Assembly (NCBI GenBank): GCA_018303045.1
Contig: JAGVYX010000064.1
Span: 1-11,400, forward strand
DNA length: 11,400 nucleotides
Reading direction: 5' to 3'
Source: Candidatus Woesearchaeota archaeon
Lineage (GTDB): Archaea > Nanobdellota > Nanobdellia > Woesearchaeales > GW2011-AR9
Shown: piece by piece, positions 1 to 5,808 of the stretch
Numbering within the stretch: the first letter of the stretch is position 1
Layout: the number at the start of each line of letters is the position of its first letter
The notes under the pieces: generated by a model
Seen by the model: only the letters and a program-made list of their open reading frames with translations
Told to the model about the DNA's origin: nothing
Database searches by the model: none
Program-made: the position numbers and the translations under genes

Positions 1-411
1 GTTTTTGATTTTACGGTTTAGTTTTTCCAGCAATGCGTCTAACTGTTCCAAAACATATTGCGCTTCGGATAAGGAAATAATTTTTCCATAATAATTAATA
101 TCGTTTCTGATTTTCCTAAGCTGATCAAAATCTTCAGCTAAATTTAGCTCATTAAGAATTTCTTTAAGAAACGGCGTATAACAAGCAGGATTATAAATTT
201 TAAATCCGATGCTTAAGGCCAGGGCTTCTAAAATTTCTCTCACGGCATCGTAACTTAACGATATTTTAGCCGCGGCAGTCTCCGGCCGCAACCTCAATTC
301 TCGGGAAGAAATGATTTTATTTTTGCTGGTCTCCCGCAACGCTTTAGCCATTTCGAGATCCGGCTTAATGGGTTTGCTTTCTTTTTTTCTCAAACAGCTG
401 TTCCAGTCCAT
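1..411 (-). CDS. HEPN-domain protein (toxin of an MNT/HEPN pair), C-terminus beyond window
   Basis: I translated this by hand from the complement; it is open for 137 codons from the ATG at 411-409 to the window edge, so the C-terminus is missing. It opens MDWNSCLRKK and is all-helical, with the segment AAAKISLSYDAVREILEALA (about 46-65) and RKIRNDINYYGK (about 99-110), the pattern of archaeal HEPN proteins. HEPN proteins are often RNases with an R-x4-6-H motif. Here the arginine is present (R102) but the expected His is Tyr, so nuclease activity is uncertain. The ATG overlaps the stop of the upstream nucleotidyltransferase by one base (TAATG), so translational coupling is likely. The context is a two-gene HEPN/MNT toxin-antitoxin module. 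HEPN family call fairly sure; activity unknown. Confidence 0.75.
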   Translation of the reverse strand, partial: MDWNSCLRKKESKPIKPDLEMAKALRETSKNKIISSRELRLRPETAAAKISLSYDAVREILEALALSIGFKIYNPACYTPFLKEILNELNLAEDFDQLRKIRNDINYYGKIISLSEAQYVLEQLDALLEKLNRKIKN

Positions 412-926
412 TATTTCAGCCTCAGAGTTCCAAATAATACATATCCATTAATAATATTATTCATTAAAAAATGATTATCGCCTGATTCAATGGACTTAAA
501 CCAGTATAAAGAGATTTTTCTGTTCAGTTTCTCTTCGTAAGGCTTTAAGTTAATTTCCTTTCTTTCAACCGAAAAGATGGCGATATCCATATCAGAATTG
601 ATTTTGGCTTCAGCTTTGGATAAGGATCCAAAAAGCGCGGCTGAAGGGCTCATTAATTTTTTCTGCAGCTCTGTTTGGAGGCTCTCCAGTTTTTTTCTCC
701 AGTAAATTCTCGACAGGTCTATGAAATCCCTGCTGGAAATATTAGCTTTAAAAAAGTGATAATTGCGGTCTTTTTCCTGCTCTAAAAAGCCCAGCTTACA
801 ATACTCTTTCAATATTTTTGACGCTGTCGGAGGGCTGATTTTTCTAAGCCTGGAATATTCCCGCACATTAATCAATCTATAGCAGTCTTCAAAAAAGGGC
901 TTCAGGTTGTTAATTATTTTTAACAT
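411..926 (-). CDS. Winged-helix + MNT nucleotidyltransferase fusion (antitoxin of HEPN/MNT pair)
   Basis: This 171-residue protein has two parts. Residues about 15-62 form a winged helix (VREYSRLRKISPPTASKILK, then EYCKLGFLEQ and a wing). Residues about 95-120 carry the minimal nucleotidyltransferase signature: G100-S101 in ALFGSLSKAE, then SDMDIAIF with D112 and D114 as metal-binding acids. MNT proteins paired with HEPN proteins can modify and silence the HEPN partner; that role is known for the family and inferred here. The fused winged helix suggests it also represses its own promoter, which fits two palindromes at the start codon. The stop overlaps the HEPN start by one base. The minus-strand T/A-rich sequence about 22-29 bases upstream gives a near-leaderless transcript. 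Confidence 0.8.
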   Translation of the reverse strand: MLKIINNLKPFFEDCYRLINVREYSRLRKISPPTASKILKEYCKLGFLEQEKDRNYHFFKANISSRDFIDLSRIYWRKKLESLQTELQKKLMSPSAALFGSLSKAEAKINSDMDIAIFSVERKEINLKPYEEKLNRKISLYWFKSIESGDNHFLMNNIINGYVLFGTLRLK

Positions 927-953
927 ATGTCAATAAAAATTAACATGTGTTAA
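920..953. promoter_or_regulatory. Double palindromic operator over the MNT/HEPN promoter
   Basis: Two 14-bp near-palindromes lie exactly 20 bp apart: TTAACATATGTCAA at 920-933, which contains the start codon, and TTAACATGTGTTAA at 940-953, where a TATA-like element would sit for a leaderless transcript. Spacing of two helical turns on one DNA face fits dimers of a winged-helix regulator; the obvious candidate is the adjacent winged-helix/MNT protein. Binding is inferred. Confidence 0.6.
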
Positions 954-1195
954 TAAATCTTTCCATGTACCCATTTATTCTTAACTGCATATAGTCATAA
1001 TTCCTCTTTGTCAAACTTCTTTAATGATTAAACCACCAAAAACAAGTTTATTTTTCATCAAATTAACACTATCTCTCGGGTTATCAAATTAATTCAACTA
1101 TTTAAAACTACGTTACCTCACCAGAGGAATAAAAATACTCCTACTATTAATCCTAGAACCAAAAACTAAATCAAATTAAAAACTATTCCATTACC
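954..1195. other. AT-rich intergenic stretch without recognisable gene
   Basis: About 240 bases between the divergent MNT gene and the YdjM-like gene. It is strongly AT-rich, with short stops in all frames. I see no tRNA-like cloverleaf, no long repeat and no protein remnant. Confidence 0.5.
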
Positions 1196-1208
1196 TATTT
1201 AAATTATA
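1196..1208 (+). promoter_or_regulatory. TATA-box region for the YdjM-like gene
   Basis: TATTTAAATTATA lies about 19-31 bases before the ATG at 1227. No Shine-Dalgarno sequence is visible in between, consistent with a leaderless archaeal transcript. Confidence 0.45.
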
Positions 1209-1226
1209 CACTCGCCAGAGCCAGTT

Positions 1227-1745
1227 ATGTCCTTTTTATTCACTCATTTGATTGTTGGCTGGATTACTGGAAAATGTTTTGAATTCATTTCCAGAAAAAA
1301 GCTTTCCACTTATACCTGGCTGTTTCTTCTGGCCGGAACGATTATTCCCGATTTAGATTTTTTAATTGACTGGACTTTTAAAACAGATATTCATCGCATG
1401 ATCACCCACAGCCTGACTTTCGCGGTTATCTTTCCCTTGTTTGTTTACGGCCTGCTCTGGCTAATGAAAGATAAAAAAAGCCAGTATTGTGCTCTAGCCT
1501 TAAGCATAGGGATTACGACTCACTTTCTGATGGATATGCAGTCGCACCGCGGAGTGGCCTTATTGTGGCCCAGCCCGATTATTTTTTCTTATAAAGGGCT
1601 AAGCCTAATTGACCATGCCCTGCCTTCCATGTTTAACAGCTCCTACCAGCAAACGATTCATTTTCTTAAACATATTTTATGGGACACAGCTTTAGGAATA
1701 GCCTGGTTATTCTATTTAGGATTAAGAAAGAAAATTAGATTTTAA
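1227..1745 (+). CDS. YdjM-family membrane-bound metal-dependent hydrolase (DUF457-like)
   Basis: This 172-residue integral membrane protein has about four hydrophobic segments (roughly 28-48, 60-80, 86-102, 150-166). It carries the family's metal-site pattern: H7 near the N-terminus, IIPDLDFL with D42 and D44, DIHRMITHSLT with H56, R57, T60, H61 and S62, and THFLMD with H99 and D103. The family (LexA-regulated YdjM in Escherichia coli, widespread in archaea) is predicted to be a membrane hydrolase, probably acting on lipids; the substrate is not established. The length is typical. It is monocistronic, with a TATA box at leaderless distance and a T-rich terminator after the stop. Family call good; substrate unknown. 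Confidence 0.82.
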   Translation: MSFLFTHLIVGWITGKCFEFISRKKLSTYTWLFLLAGTIIPDLDFLIDWTFKTDIHRMITHSLTFAVIFPLFVYGLLWLMKDKKSQYCALALSIGITTHFLMDMQSHRGVALLWPSPIIFSYKGLSLIDHALPSMFNSSYQQTIHFLKHILWDTALGIAWLFYLGLRKKIRF

Positions 1746-1791
1746 AGAGAATTTTGAATAATTCATTTTTTTATTTACACTGTTCTCTAAA
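1746..1791 (+). terminator. Stem-loop and T-tract after the YdjM-like gene
   Basis: AGAGAA just after the stop can pair with TTCTCT at 1783-1788, and a run of seven T in the loop region (near 1766-1772) would act as an archaeal T-rich terminator. Confidence 0.4.
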
Positions 1792-1795
1792 CTGA

Positions 1796-1847
1796 AATGA
1801 ACTAGTTTCGGGTTGTCTAGTAGTTTAGGAACAATAGAATGAACTAG
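1796..1847. repeat. Short direct repeat upstream of hypothetical gene
   Basis: AATGAACTAG occurs at 1796-1805 and 1838-1847 (42 bp apart), each followed by a three-base variable part and CG. The spacing and position ahead of a TATA box make a protein-binding site possible, but nothing else supports it. Confidence 0.4.
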
Positions 1848-1861
1848 CCTCGCAACAACAT

Positions 1862-1870
1862 TTATATATT
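1862..1870 (+). promoter_or_regulatory. TATA box of the 1891 gene
   Basis: TTATATATT lies 21-29 bases before the ATG at 1891, the spacing of a leaderless archaeal transcript. This favours the upstream ATG over the in-frame ATGs at 1939 and 1945. Confidence 0.55.
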
Positions 1871-1890
1871 TTGCATCTCTCATAATCTTC

Positions 1891-2520
1891 ATGCCCAAAA
1901 AGCCCATTCCCCAGAGCAGAAGAATACCCCTGCCGGTTATGAGAATGAAGTATAAAGATATTTTTGACATTAAAGAATTTTATCTGGCTTTGCGGGAATG
2001 GTGCGTAGACCACGGCTGGAAAGACGAAGAAGATGAAATTGACCACGTGGAGTCTTATTATGGCGAAATCACCCGAGCTGGGGGGGCTAAAGAAATCTTT
2101 TTCTGGTGGCGGCTGTTTAAGCCGGCGGAAGGAACCGCCAAAGCTGAAGGAAAGGGGCGCAAAGTTAACTATTACCTGGATTTAGATTTTCATGCTATTG
2201 GCATTATAGATACGGAAGTCATTAAAGACGGAGCCAAAATCAAAGTCCAGAAAGGGGAAATTAACCTGGAAATTTCTTCTTTTATTGACAAAGCTTATGA
2301 AGCAGAATTTTCGTCAGGAATTTTAAAAGAATTCAAAAATTTTTTTAGCACTAAAGTTTACAAAAGGCAGCTCGACCGGCGGCAGAAGGAATTGTATCAG
2401 GAAATTTACACATTCAACAATTTTATTAAACAATGGTTCAAATTAAGAAGATATCTGCCCCATGAAGAAGCCGGCGAATTCTTCAAATCTTATGCCTGGC
2501 CCAGCCATGTAAAAGAGTAA
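1891..2520 (+). CDS. Conserved archaeal hypothetical protein, soluble, mixed alpha/beta
   Basis: 209 residues, soluble, no signal or membrane segment, rich in charged and aromatic residues. The core reads KYKDIFDIKEFYLALREWC (about 20-38), then GGAKEIFFWWRLFKP, then a strand-rich part YYLDLDFHAIGI ahead of VQKGEINLEISSFID, and a long basic helix at the C-terminus (about 150-195). I recognise the overall pattern (KYKD, WWR, YYLDIDFH, GE-I) from small uncharacterised DPANN archaeal proteins, but know no function. The first 16-18 residues (MPKKPIPQSRRIPLPV) look unlike the rest, and the conserved part could begin at the ATG at 1939 or 1945; the TATA position argues for 1891. Its stop is one base from the stop of the convergent gene. 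Confidence 0.7.
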   Translation: MPKKPIPQSRRIPLPVMRMKYKDIFDIKEFYLALREWCVDHGWKDEEDEIDHVESYYGEITRAGGAKEIFFWWRLFKPAEGTAKAEGKGRKVNYYLDLDFHAIGIIDTEVIKDGAKIKVQKGEINLEISSFIDKAYEAEFSSGILKEFKNFFSTKVYKRQLDRRQKELYQEIYTFNNFIKQWFKLRRYLPHEEAGEFFKSYAWPSHVKE

Positions 2521-2521
2521 A

Positions 2522-3406
2522 CTAATCTGATTCACGTGACTGAACATGCAACAATAAATCTCTTTTTTTAATAGATCTCTTTCTTTGTTGATAGGTTAAC
2601 GATTGAATATCTTGATATTTTTTAACGATCCCAGACATTAAATTCCAGCGCTTTATCACCTGTTTCTTAATTGGCCTTATAACTGAGATTATATCTTCAA
2701 AAGTGGCAAAATTCATCTGATTTAATTCTTCTTCTAGTTCTCTTCTACGCAATATATAATAACCAACACTATCCTGCAAATCAATACGCGATTCATTTCC
2801 TGTTAATTCTAGGGGGTTAGTAAAAGGCTTTATAAGAGTTCTTTTAAAAGAAACCGCCCCGGCCACTTTGGCTAAAGCATTATGAAAAGGCAGGATATTG
2901 CTTTCTGTCGGACTATCCCAGCTATATTCGATGATGAGATAAGCTGCAAGACTCGCCCCGTGCTCTAATGTCGGAAAATGACTGGAACAGGAAAAGAGCG
3001 TTTTTTTAACAAAACTTAATCGATTGATCTCATGGACTAATTTTCTGATATAGGGATCAATTTGTTTAAGTATTTCTTTAGGCATAGAGGCATTAGCCTT
3101 GACCATTTCCGTAACCTGAACTTGTTCTAAGGCAATTATTTGATCTAGTAAATCCAATGCCTGGTTGGTATCAAAATTATAAAAATCATTAAGCAGTTTT
3201 TTCGCTTGATAATAAATTATCCCACACTGGCGGAACAGCGCTTCTGAACCGCTTTCTTCTTTGATGGCAGCTAATTCTTTCTCTTCAAATCTGGTTATCT
3301 TTTTAATTAGCCGTTTAGCCGAAGCCGTTTTGCCATTTTTTAGTTGCAGCTGGGCTTTCTTAGCTAAGTAGATTATTTGCGCCAATAGGTTAACGGCTCG
3401 AGCCAT
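2522..3406 (-). CDS. Unrecognised 294-residue helical protein
   Basis: I do not recognise this protein. It is 294 residues, almost entirely helical, basic overall, with no signal peptide or convincing membrane segment. Residues 1-55 resemble a helical-repeat hairpin (IYLAKKAQLQLKNGKTASAKRLI), and residues 60-125 continue in similar helices. The middle (about 130-220) has more mixed composition, including SSHFPTLEHGASLAAYLI. The C-terminus (about 220-294) is long basic helices ending in RKRSIKKRDLLLHVQSRESD, which could bind nucleic acid or another protein (speculative). It converges on the plus-strand gene with a single base between stops. The ATG at 3406 has a minus-strand TTAAATAG about 25 bases upstream (3429-3436), compatible with a leaderless start. 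Confidence 0.6.
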   Translation of the reverse strand: MARAVNLLAQIIYLAKKAQLQLKNGKTASAKRLIKKITRFEEKELAAIKEESGSEALFRQCGIIYYQAKKLLNDFYNFDTNQALDLLDQIIALEQVQVTEMVKANASMPKEILKQIDPYIRKLVHEINRLSFVKKTLFSCSSHFPTLEHGASLAAYLIIEYSWDSPTESNILPFHNALAKVAGAVSFKRTLIKPFTNPLELTGNESRIDLQDSVGYYILRRRELEEELNQMNFATFEDIISVIRPIKKQVIKRWNLMSGIVKKYQDIQSLTYQQRKRSIKKRDLLLHVQSRESD

Positions 3407-3433
3407 GAAAATAACTTTAAGAAAGAACTATTT

Positions 3434-3460
3434 AATTGTTTCTTAATAATTGTTTCTTAA
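3434..3460. repeat. Tandem 13-bp duplication
   Basis: AATTGTTTCTTAA at 3434-3446 is repeated at 3448-3460 (period 14). It lies between the tRNA-Thr terminator and the helical-protein gene, over the likely promoter of the latter. Confidence 0.5.
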
Positions 3461-3465
3461 GAATT

Positions 3466-3479
3466 TTAAAAATAAAAAA
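3466..3479 (-). terminator. T-tract terminator of tRNA-Thr
   Basis: The complement reads seven T, then A, then five T directly after the discriminator base, a standard archaeal oligo-T terminator for a tRNA gene. Confidence 0.6.
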
Positions 3480-3493
3480 AGCCCCAGGGGAGA

Positions 3494-3539
3494 TTTTCAA
3501 TACCTTATTGAGGGTTGATAAGGGCAGACTGCCCTTATT
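3494..3539 (-). other. tRNA-Thr intron 3 (T-loop, 59/60), 46 nt
   Basis: Interrupts the T-loop between TTCAAA and the final T. The BHB is perfect: exon TTCA (3545-3542) pairs 4/4 with intron TGAA (3499-3496), each strand followed by a three-base bulge, with the five-pair T-stem as outer helix. Inside, ATAAGGGCA and TGCCCTTAT form a nine-pair hairpin (3538-3518). Confidence 0.88.
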
Positions 3540-3561
3540 TTTGAACTCCCGACCTCCTGAT

Positions 3562-3601
3562 ATCTTACATGCCATTCGCTTTTTGCAGACATGACGGATA
3601 G
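3562..3601 (-). other. tRNA-Thr intron 2 (anticodon loop, 37/38), 40 nt
   Basis: Located at the canonical archaeal position after base 37. Exon CTTG (3607-3604) pairs with intron TAAG (3567-3564) through three Watson-Crick pairs and one G-T, with three-base bulges on both strands and the anticodon stem as outer helix. The inner helix is short. Confidence 0.85.
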
Positions 3602-3618
3602 TACAAGTCAAGCGCTCT

Positions 3619-3653
3619 TTTGCGCTTCGCACAACTATTTTATTATACGAGGT
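3619..3653 (-). other. tRNA-Thr intron 1 (D-loop, about 20/21), about 35 nt
   Basis: Needed to bring GAGC (3617-3614) to the D-stem partner GCTC. The BHB is relaxed: G15, T16 and G18 can pair with CGC (3624-3622), the fourth pair is a mismatch. An internal hairpin TGCG/CGCA (3631-3628/3624-3621) competes with it. Edges uncertain by 1-2 bases. Confidence 0.7.
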
Positions 3654-3756
3654 ACCACTGAGCTACTGGGGCAATTAAAACCTTAGTTTAAAAGAGAATT
3701 TATTAAGTTTTGGGTGGAATCCAACTAAATCCTTAGATACTGATTCAGAAGAATCC

Positions 3757-4191
3757 TTAACTGCAATTCCTTAAATTTGTCCGTTCAATAACCTCATCAA
3801 GGCAAGCGACAGCCTCTCCTTCAAAATCTATCACCGGAAATAATTTTATCAGGGAGATTTGGCCCTTAAAGGGCGCTTTGCCAATAAACACCCCGGCCGG
3901 CTCAATGATATTTTCTAAATAATCGTCTTTATCGCCAATTTTTACATACACACCGATTAACGGCGCAGTAACGCCATTCTCCACCGTGAAACGAAGCTCC
4001 TGCTTTTGCTGATTATAGCAGAAATCTTCCTGCCCGGCTACAGATAGAATCTTCCAGTTGATTCCCAAGCCGCATTCGGCCTCTTCCACCGGAGGGCCAA
4101 AGAAAAAGAAGTACAGAAATAAGCCGGTAGCTAAAATAAGAACTAGAATTAAGATAGAAACCATCATTTTAGTAATGCCTTTATGATTCAT
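3757..4191 (-). CDS. Pilin-like secreted four-cysteine protein (class III signal, one membrane segment)
   Basis: 144 residues. The N-terminus NHKGITKMMVSILILVLILA has the archaeal class III pattern: a short basic head ending in K-G, then a hydrophobic helix to about residue 31. A prepilin peptidase cut after G4 is likely but inferred. The exported domain is beta-rich with four cysteines (ECGL, DFCY, VACL and RNCS near the end), probably two disulfides. The core shares with the protein at 5269 the order C, C, F-T/S-V-x-N-G, GVYV/GLIV, then two late cysteines, so the two look paralogous. A minus-strand AAAATATAAA about 30 bases upstream is its probable TATA box. Function unknown; surface filament subunit or pseudopilin-like membrane protein are the plausible options. 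Confidence 0.68.
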   Translation of the reverse strand: MNHKGITKMMVSILILVLILATGLFLYFFFFGPPVEEAECGLGINWKILSVAGQEDFCYNQQKQELRFTVENGVTAPLIGVYVKIGDKDDYLENIIEPAGVFIGKAPFKGQISLIKLFPVIDFEGEAVACLDEVIERTNLRNCS

Positions 4192-4216
4192 GCAAGCAAG
4201 GGATCATCACAAGTTA

Positions 4217-4226
4217 TTTATATTTT
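4217..4226 (-). promoter_or_regulatory. TATA box of the 4191 pilin-like gene
   Basis: Complement AAAATATAAA, centred 30 bases upstream of the ATG at 4191, implying a very short leader. Confidence 0.5.
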
Positions 4227-4352
4227 GTTAATTTGATTAATTGTTGTATAGTAAAAGCATCAAATATTTCTATTATTGAAACCCTAGAATATCCAAAACA
4301 CGTGAAGGAGTGATGTACAGAATCGCCCACTTTTTGAATTACGCTAGGTGAA

Positions 4353-4396
4353 GGAAAGATATTTAACTCCTTCTTTCTTTCTTAATCCTAAAGAGG
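4353..4396 (+). promoter_or_regulatory. BRE/TATA and Shine-Dalgarno of the UPF0248 operon
   Basis: GGAAAG (4353-4358) followed by ATATTTAA (4359-4366) fits a BRE/TATA pair. Transcription would begin near 4388, leaving a short leader with AAAGAGG (4390-4396), eight bases before a GTG start at 4404. Unlike most genes here this one has a leader and ribosome binding site. Confidence 0.5.
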
Positions 4397-4403
4397 CGTT
4401 TCC

Positions 4404-4841
4404 GTGTTAAGAGAACAAGACAAGCATTTTTTATGGTCATTGTATTCAGCCATAGCTACTGTATTCCTCTGGAAAGGCATTTGGGAAGGCATTTATGAAA
4501 TTCCCTATCTAGGAGACCCATTCATCTTCCTCTTCATCGGTTTTGCTATACTAACTTTTTCCAGCCTTATCTTTAATCAATTTGATCCTCTAGGTGGAGT
4601 AGAAAAAGCTGTTTCGCGGATAATTCAAAAGATTGAGTCGCATCCACAGAAAAATAAATTTGAAATAACTTATTATGATAAAAATCTTAAAAAAGAAATT
4701 GTAGTGCCAGCGGCAAGAATCTTAAAATTTGAAAACGGCGCGCTTATCCTCAAACATCATCTGAAAAATGAAGAATTGTTTATCCCACTGCACCGATTAA
4801 GGGCGGTTTACTTTCAAGGACAGAGGTACTGGCGATTATGA
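4404..4841 (+). CDS. Membrane-anchored UPF0248/MJ1316-domain protein, copy 1
   Basis: 145 residues with two membrane helices (about 9-28 and 36-56) and a cytoplasmic-type C-terminal domain (about 65-145). That domain has the UPF0248/DUF504 (MJ1316) pattern: RIIQKIESHPQKNKFEITYY, a central strand pair, then IPLHRLRAVYFQGQRYWRL, equivalent to the family's IPxHRI-x2-I-x3-G-x2-W ending. The MJ1316 domain has been proposed from comparative genomics to recognise RNA ends with cyclic phosphates; that role is family inference only. The usual family member is a small soluble protein, so the membrane anchor is unusual. The start is GTG with AGAGG eight bases upstream. It overlaps the next gene by ATGA, and the two are paralogues of the same layout. 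Confidence 0.72.
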   Translation: MLREQDKHFLWSLYSAIATVFLWKGIWEGIYEIPYLGDPFIFLFIGFAILTFSSLIFNQFDPLGGVEKAVSRIIQKIESHPQKNKFEITYYDKNLKKEIVVPAARILKFENGALILKHHLKNEELFIPLHRLRAVYFQGQRYWRL

Positions 4842-5281
4842 ATACGATCAAGCTTAAACAACATTTTTGGTTTATATTTAGTGTAATGGGAATAATTTTC
4901 TTCTGGGCGGGAATTTGGGATGGTTTAGCCAACCTTCCTTATATTAAGGCATGGTGGACCAGCTTGCTCGTTGGCTTGGGGATGTTTATCTTCTCTGGAT
5001 TTGTTCTTAAAGAGAATGACCTGATTACAGAGATGTTTCTTGGATCAGTCAGCCGGGCAATGAAAATAATACATACTATTCACCGCCATCCCGAAAAACA
5101 CCTCTTCCAAATAAAATATTCTGATAAGCTTACGAGAAGAGAAAAGATCTTAGGCGGCCACCAAGTACATCACATCGAAAAAGATTACATTGTATTCTTA
5201 GACGGACAGTTTGAAAAGTTTATCCCAGCGCATCGAATTACTGAAATACTGCATAAAGGTAAAACCCATTGGAAACAGTAA
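4838..5281 (+). CDS. Membrane-anchored UPF0248/MJ1316-domain protein, copy 2
   Basis: 147 residues, same design as its upstream neighbour: membrane helices at about 9-28 and 35-55, then a soluble domain with IHTIHRHPEKHLFQIKYSDK and the diagnostic ending IPAHRITEILHKGKTHWKQ. The two copies align from the FW-x-G-I-W-(E/D)-G segment in the first helix to the end. The start ATG overlaps the preceding stop (ATGA at 4838-4841), and the following pilin-like gene starts inside its last codons, so the three are probably one coupled transcript. Likely a tandem duplication; the pair may form a heterodimer at the membrane (inference). The domain call rests on motif recognition and is fairly firm; the function is unknown. 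Confidence 0.74.
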   Translation: MNTIKLKQHFWFIFSVMGIIFFWAGIWDGLANLPYIKAWWTSLLVGLGMFIFSGFVLKENDLITEMFLGSVSRAMKIIHTIHRHPEKHLFQIKYSDKLTRREKILGGHQVHHIEKDYIVFLDGQFEKFIPAHRITEILHKGKTHWKQ

Positions 5282-5808
5282 AAACTAATAAAAAGGGAAT
5301 AACTCCTTTAATGGCTACTTTATTATTAATCAGCTTTGGCGTAGCCTTAGGCGTATTTTTCACCAATTTAGGAAGAGCCCAGGTGGAAGAATCGGCTATT
5401 TGCCCGATTAACATTGATTTAAGAGAACAAACTATTTGCTTTAATGGTGCAGAAATTGTTTTTTCAGTCCAAAATGGAATTAACACAGAAATTACTGGCC
5501 TGATTGTCAGTGTAATTGGCACAGAAGAAGCGAAAACCATTGAGTTCAGCGATCTTGCTATTAGCAAAGGGGGGGTTTATAGTAATTCCATCCCTTATGA
5601 TCCGACAACGTTCGGACAGATCCGACAAATAAAGATTTCACCTAAAATTTCGTTATATGATGAGCAGCATATTTGCATTGAGCAGGCAATTACTAAGGAG
5701 AATATACAGTGTAATCAGAAAAAGGAGTATTACACTAGAGAAAATTACTCTGCCGCCCGATGCAAATGCAATCTTAAAGACATAAAAGCAACTGCGCTTA
5801 ACCCATAG
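5269..5808 (+). CDS. Pilin-like secreted four-cysteine protein with abnormal C-terminal tail
   Basis: 179 residues from a TTG at 5269 that overlaps the previous gene by 13 bases; no better start is visible ahead of the signal. KTNKKGITPLMATLLLISFG is a textbook archaeal class III pilin signal, with processing expected after KKG, then a hydrophobic helix to about residue 34. The exported domain (AICPINIDLREQTICFNG, IVFSVQNGINTEITGLIVSV, then two late cysteines ending in ENIQC) parallels the protein at 3757-4191. By that comparison the domain should end near ENIQC at about residue 148. The remaining 30 residues run through a hairpin and antisense into the 3' end of the convergent membrane gene, so the native stop was probably lost. 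Function unknown. Confidence 0.68.
   Translation: METVKTNKKGITPLMATLLLISFGVALGVFFTNLGRAQVEESAICPINIDLREQTICFNGAEIVFSVQNGINTEITGLIVSVIGTEEAKTIEFSDLAISKGGVYSNSIPYDPTTFGQIRQIKISPKISLYDEQHICIEQAITKENIQCNQKKEYYTRENYSAARCKCNLKDIKATALNP
5708..5736. terminator. Hairpin between convergent genes
   Basis: AGTGTAAT (5708-5715) and ATTACACT (5729-5736) form a perfect eight-pair stem with a 13-base loop. It lies where the pilin domain is expected to end, so it may once have been a terminator for one or both convergent genes. Confidence 0.4.

Larger units (their letters stand above)
3480..3672 (-). tRNA. tRNA-Thr(TGT) with three introns
   Basis: The mature tRNA folds completely once three inserts are removed. 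Acceptor stem GCCCCAG (3672-3666) pairs 7/7 with CTGGGGC (3487-3481). D-stem GCTC (3663-3660) pairs with GAGC (3617-3614). Anticodon stem CTTGA (3612-3608) pairs with TCAGG (3560-3556), and the loop CTTGTA|A gives anticodon TGT. Variable loop AGGTC; T-stem GGGAG (3550-3546) pairs with CTCCC (3492-3488). Base 73 is T (3480), as in archaeal tRNA-Thr. No CCA is encoded. The sum is 71 bases plus base 73. Introns sit in the D-loop (about 20/21), anticodon loop (37/38) and T-loop (59/60). It would read ACA and related threonine codons. Confidence in the identity is high; only the D-loop intron edges are uncertain by a base or two. Confidence 0.92.

Noticed and set aside
3432..3632. Minus-strand 66-codon open frame starting MRSAKERLTC
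   Set aside because: It lies inside the intron-containing tRNA-Thr gene; the cloverleaf and BHB pairings explain the sequence.
4310..4354. Tiny frame MYRIAHFLNYAR with a purine-rich upstream sequence
   Set aside because: Twelve codons, the purine run is only two bases from the ATG, and it overlaps the likely promoter of the 4404 operon.
5238..5567. Minus-strand 109-codon frame over the pilin start
   Set aside because: Antisense shadow of the well-supported UPF0248 and pilin-like genes; no domain resemblance.
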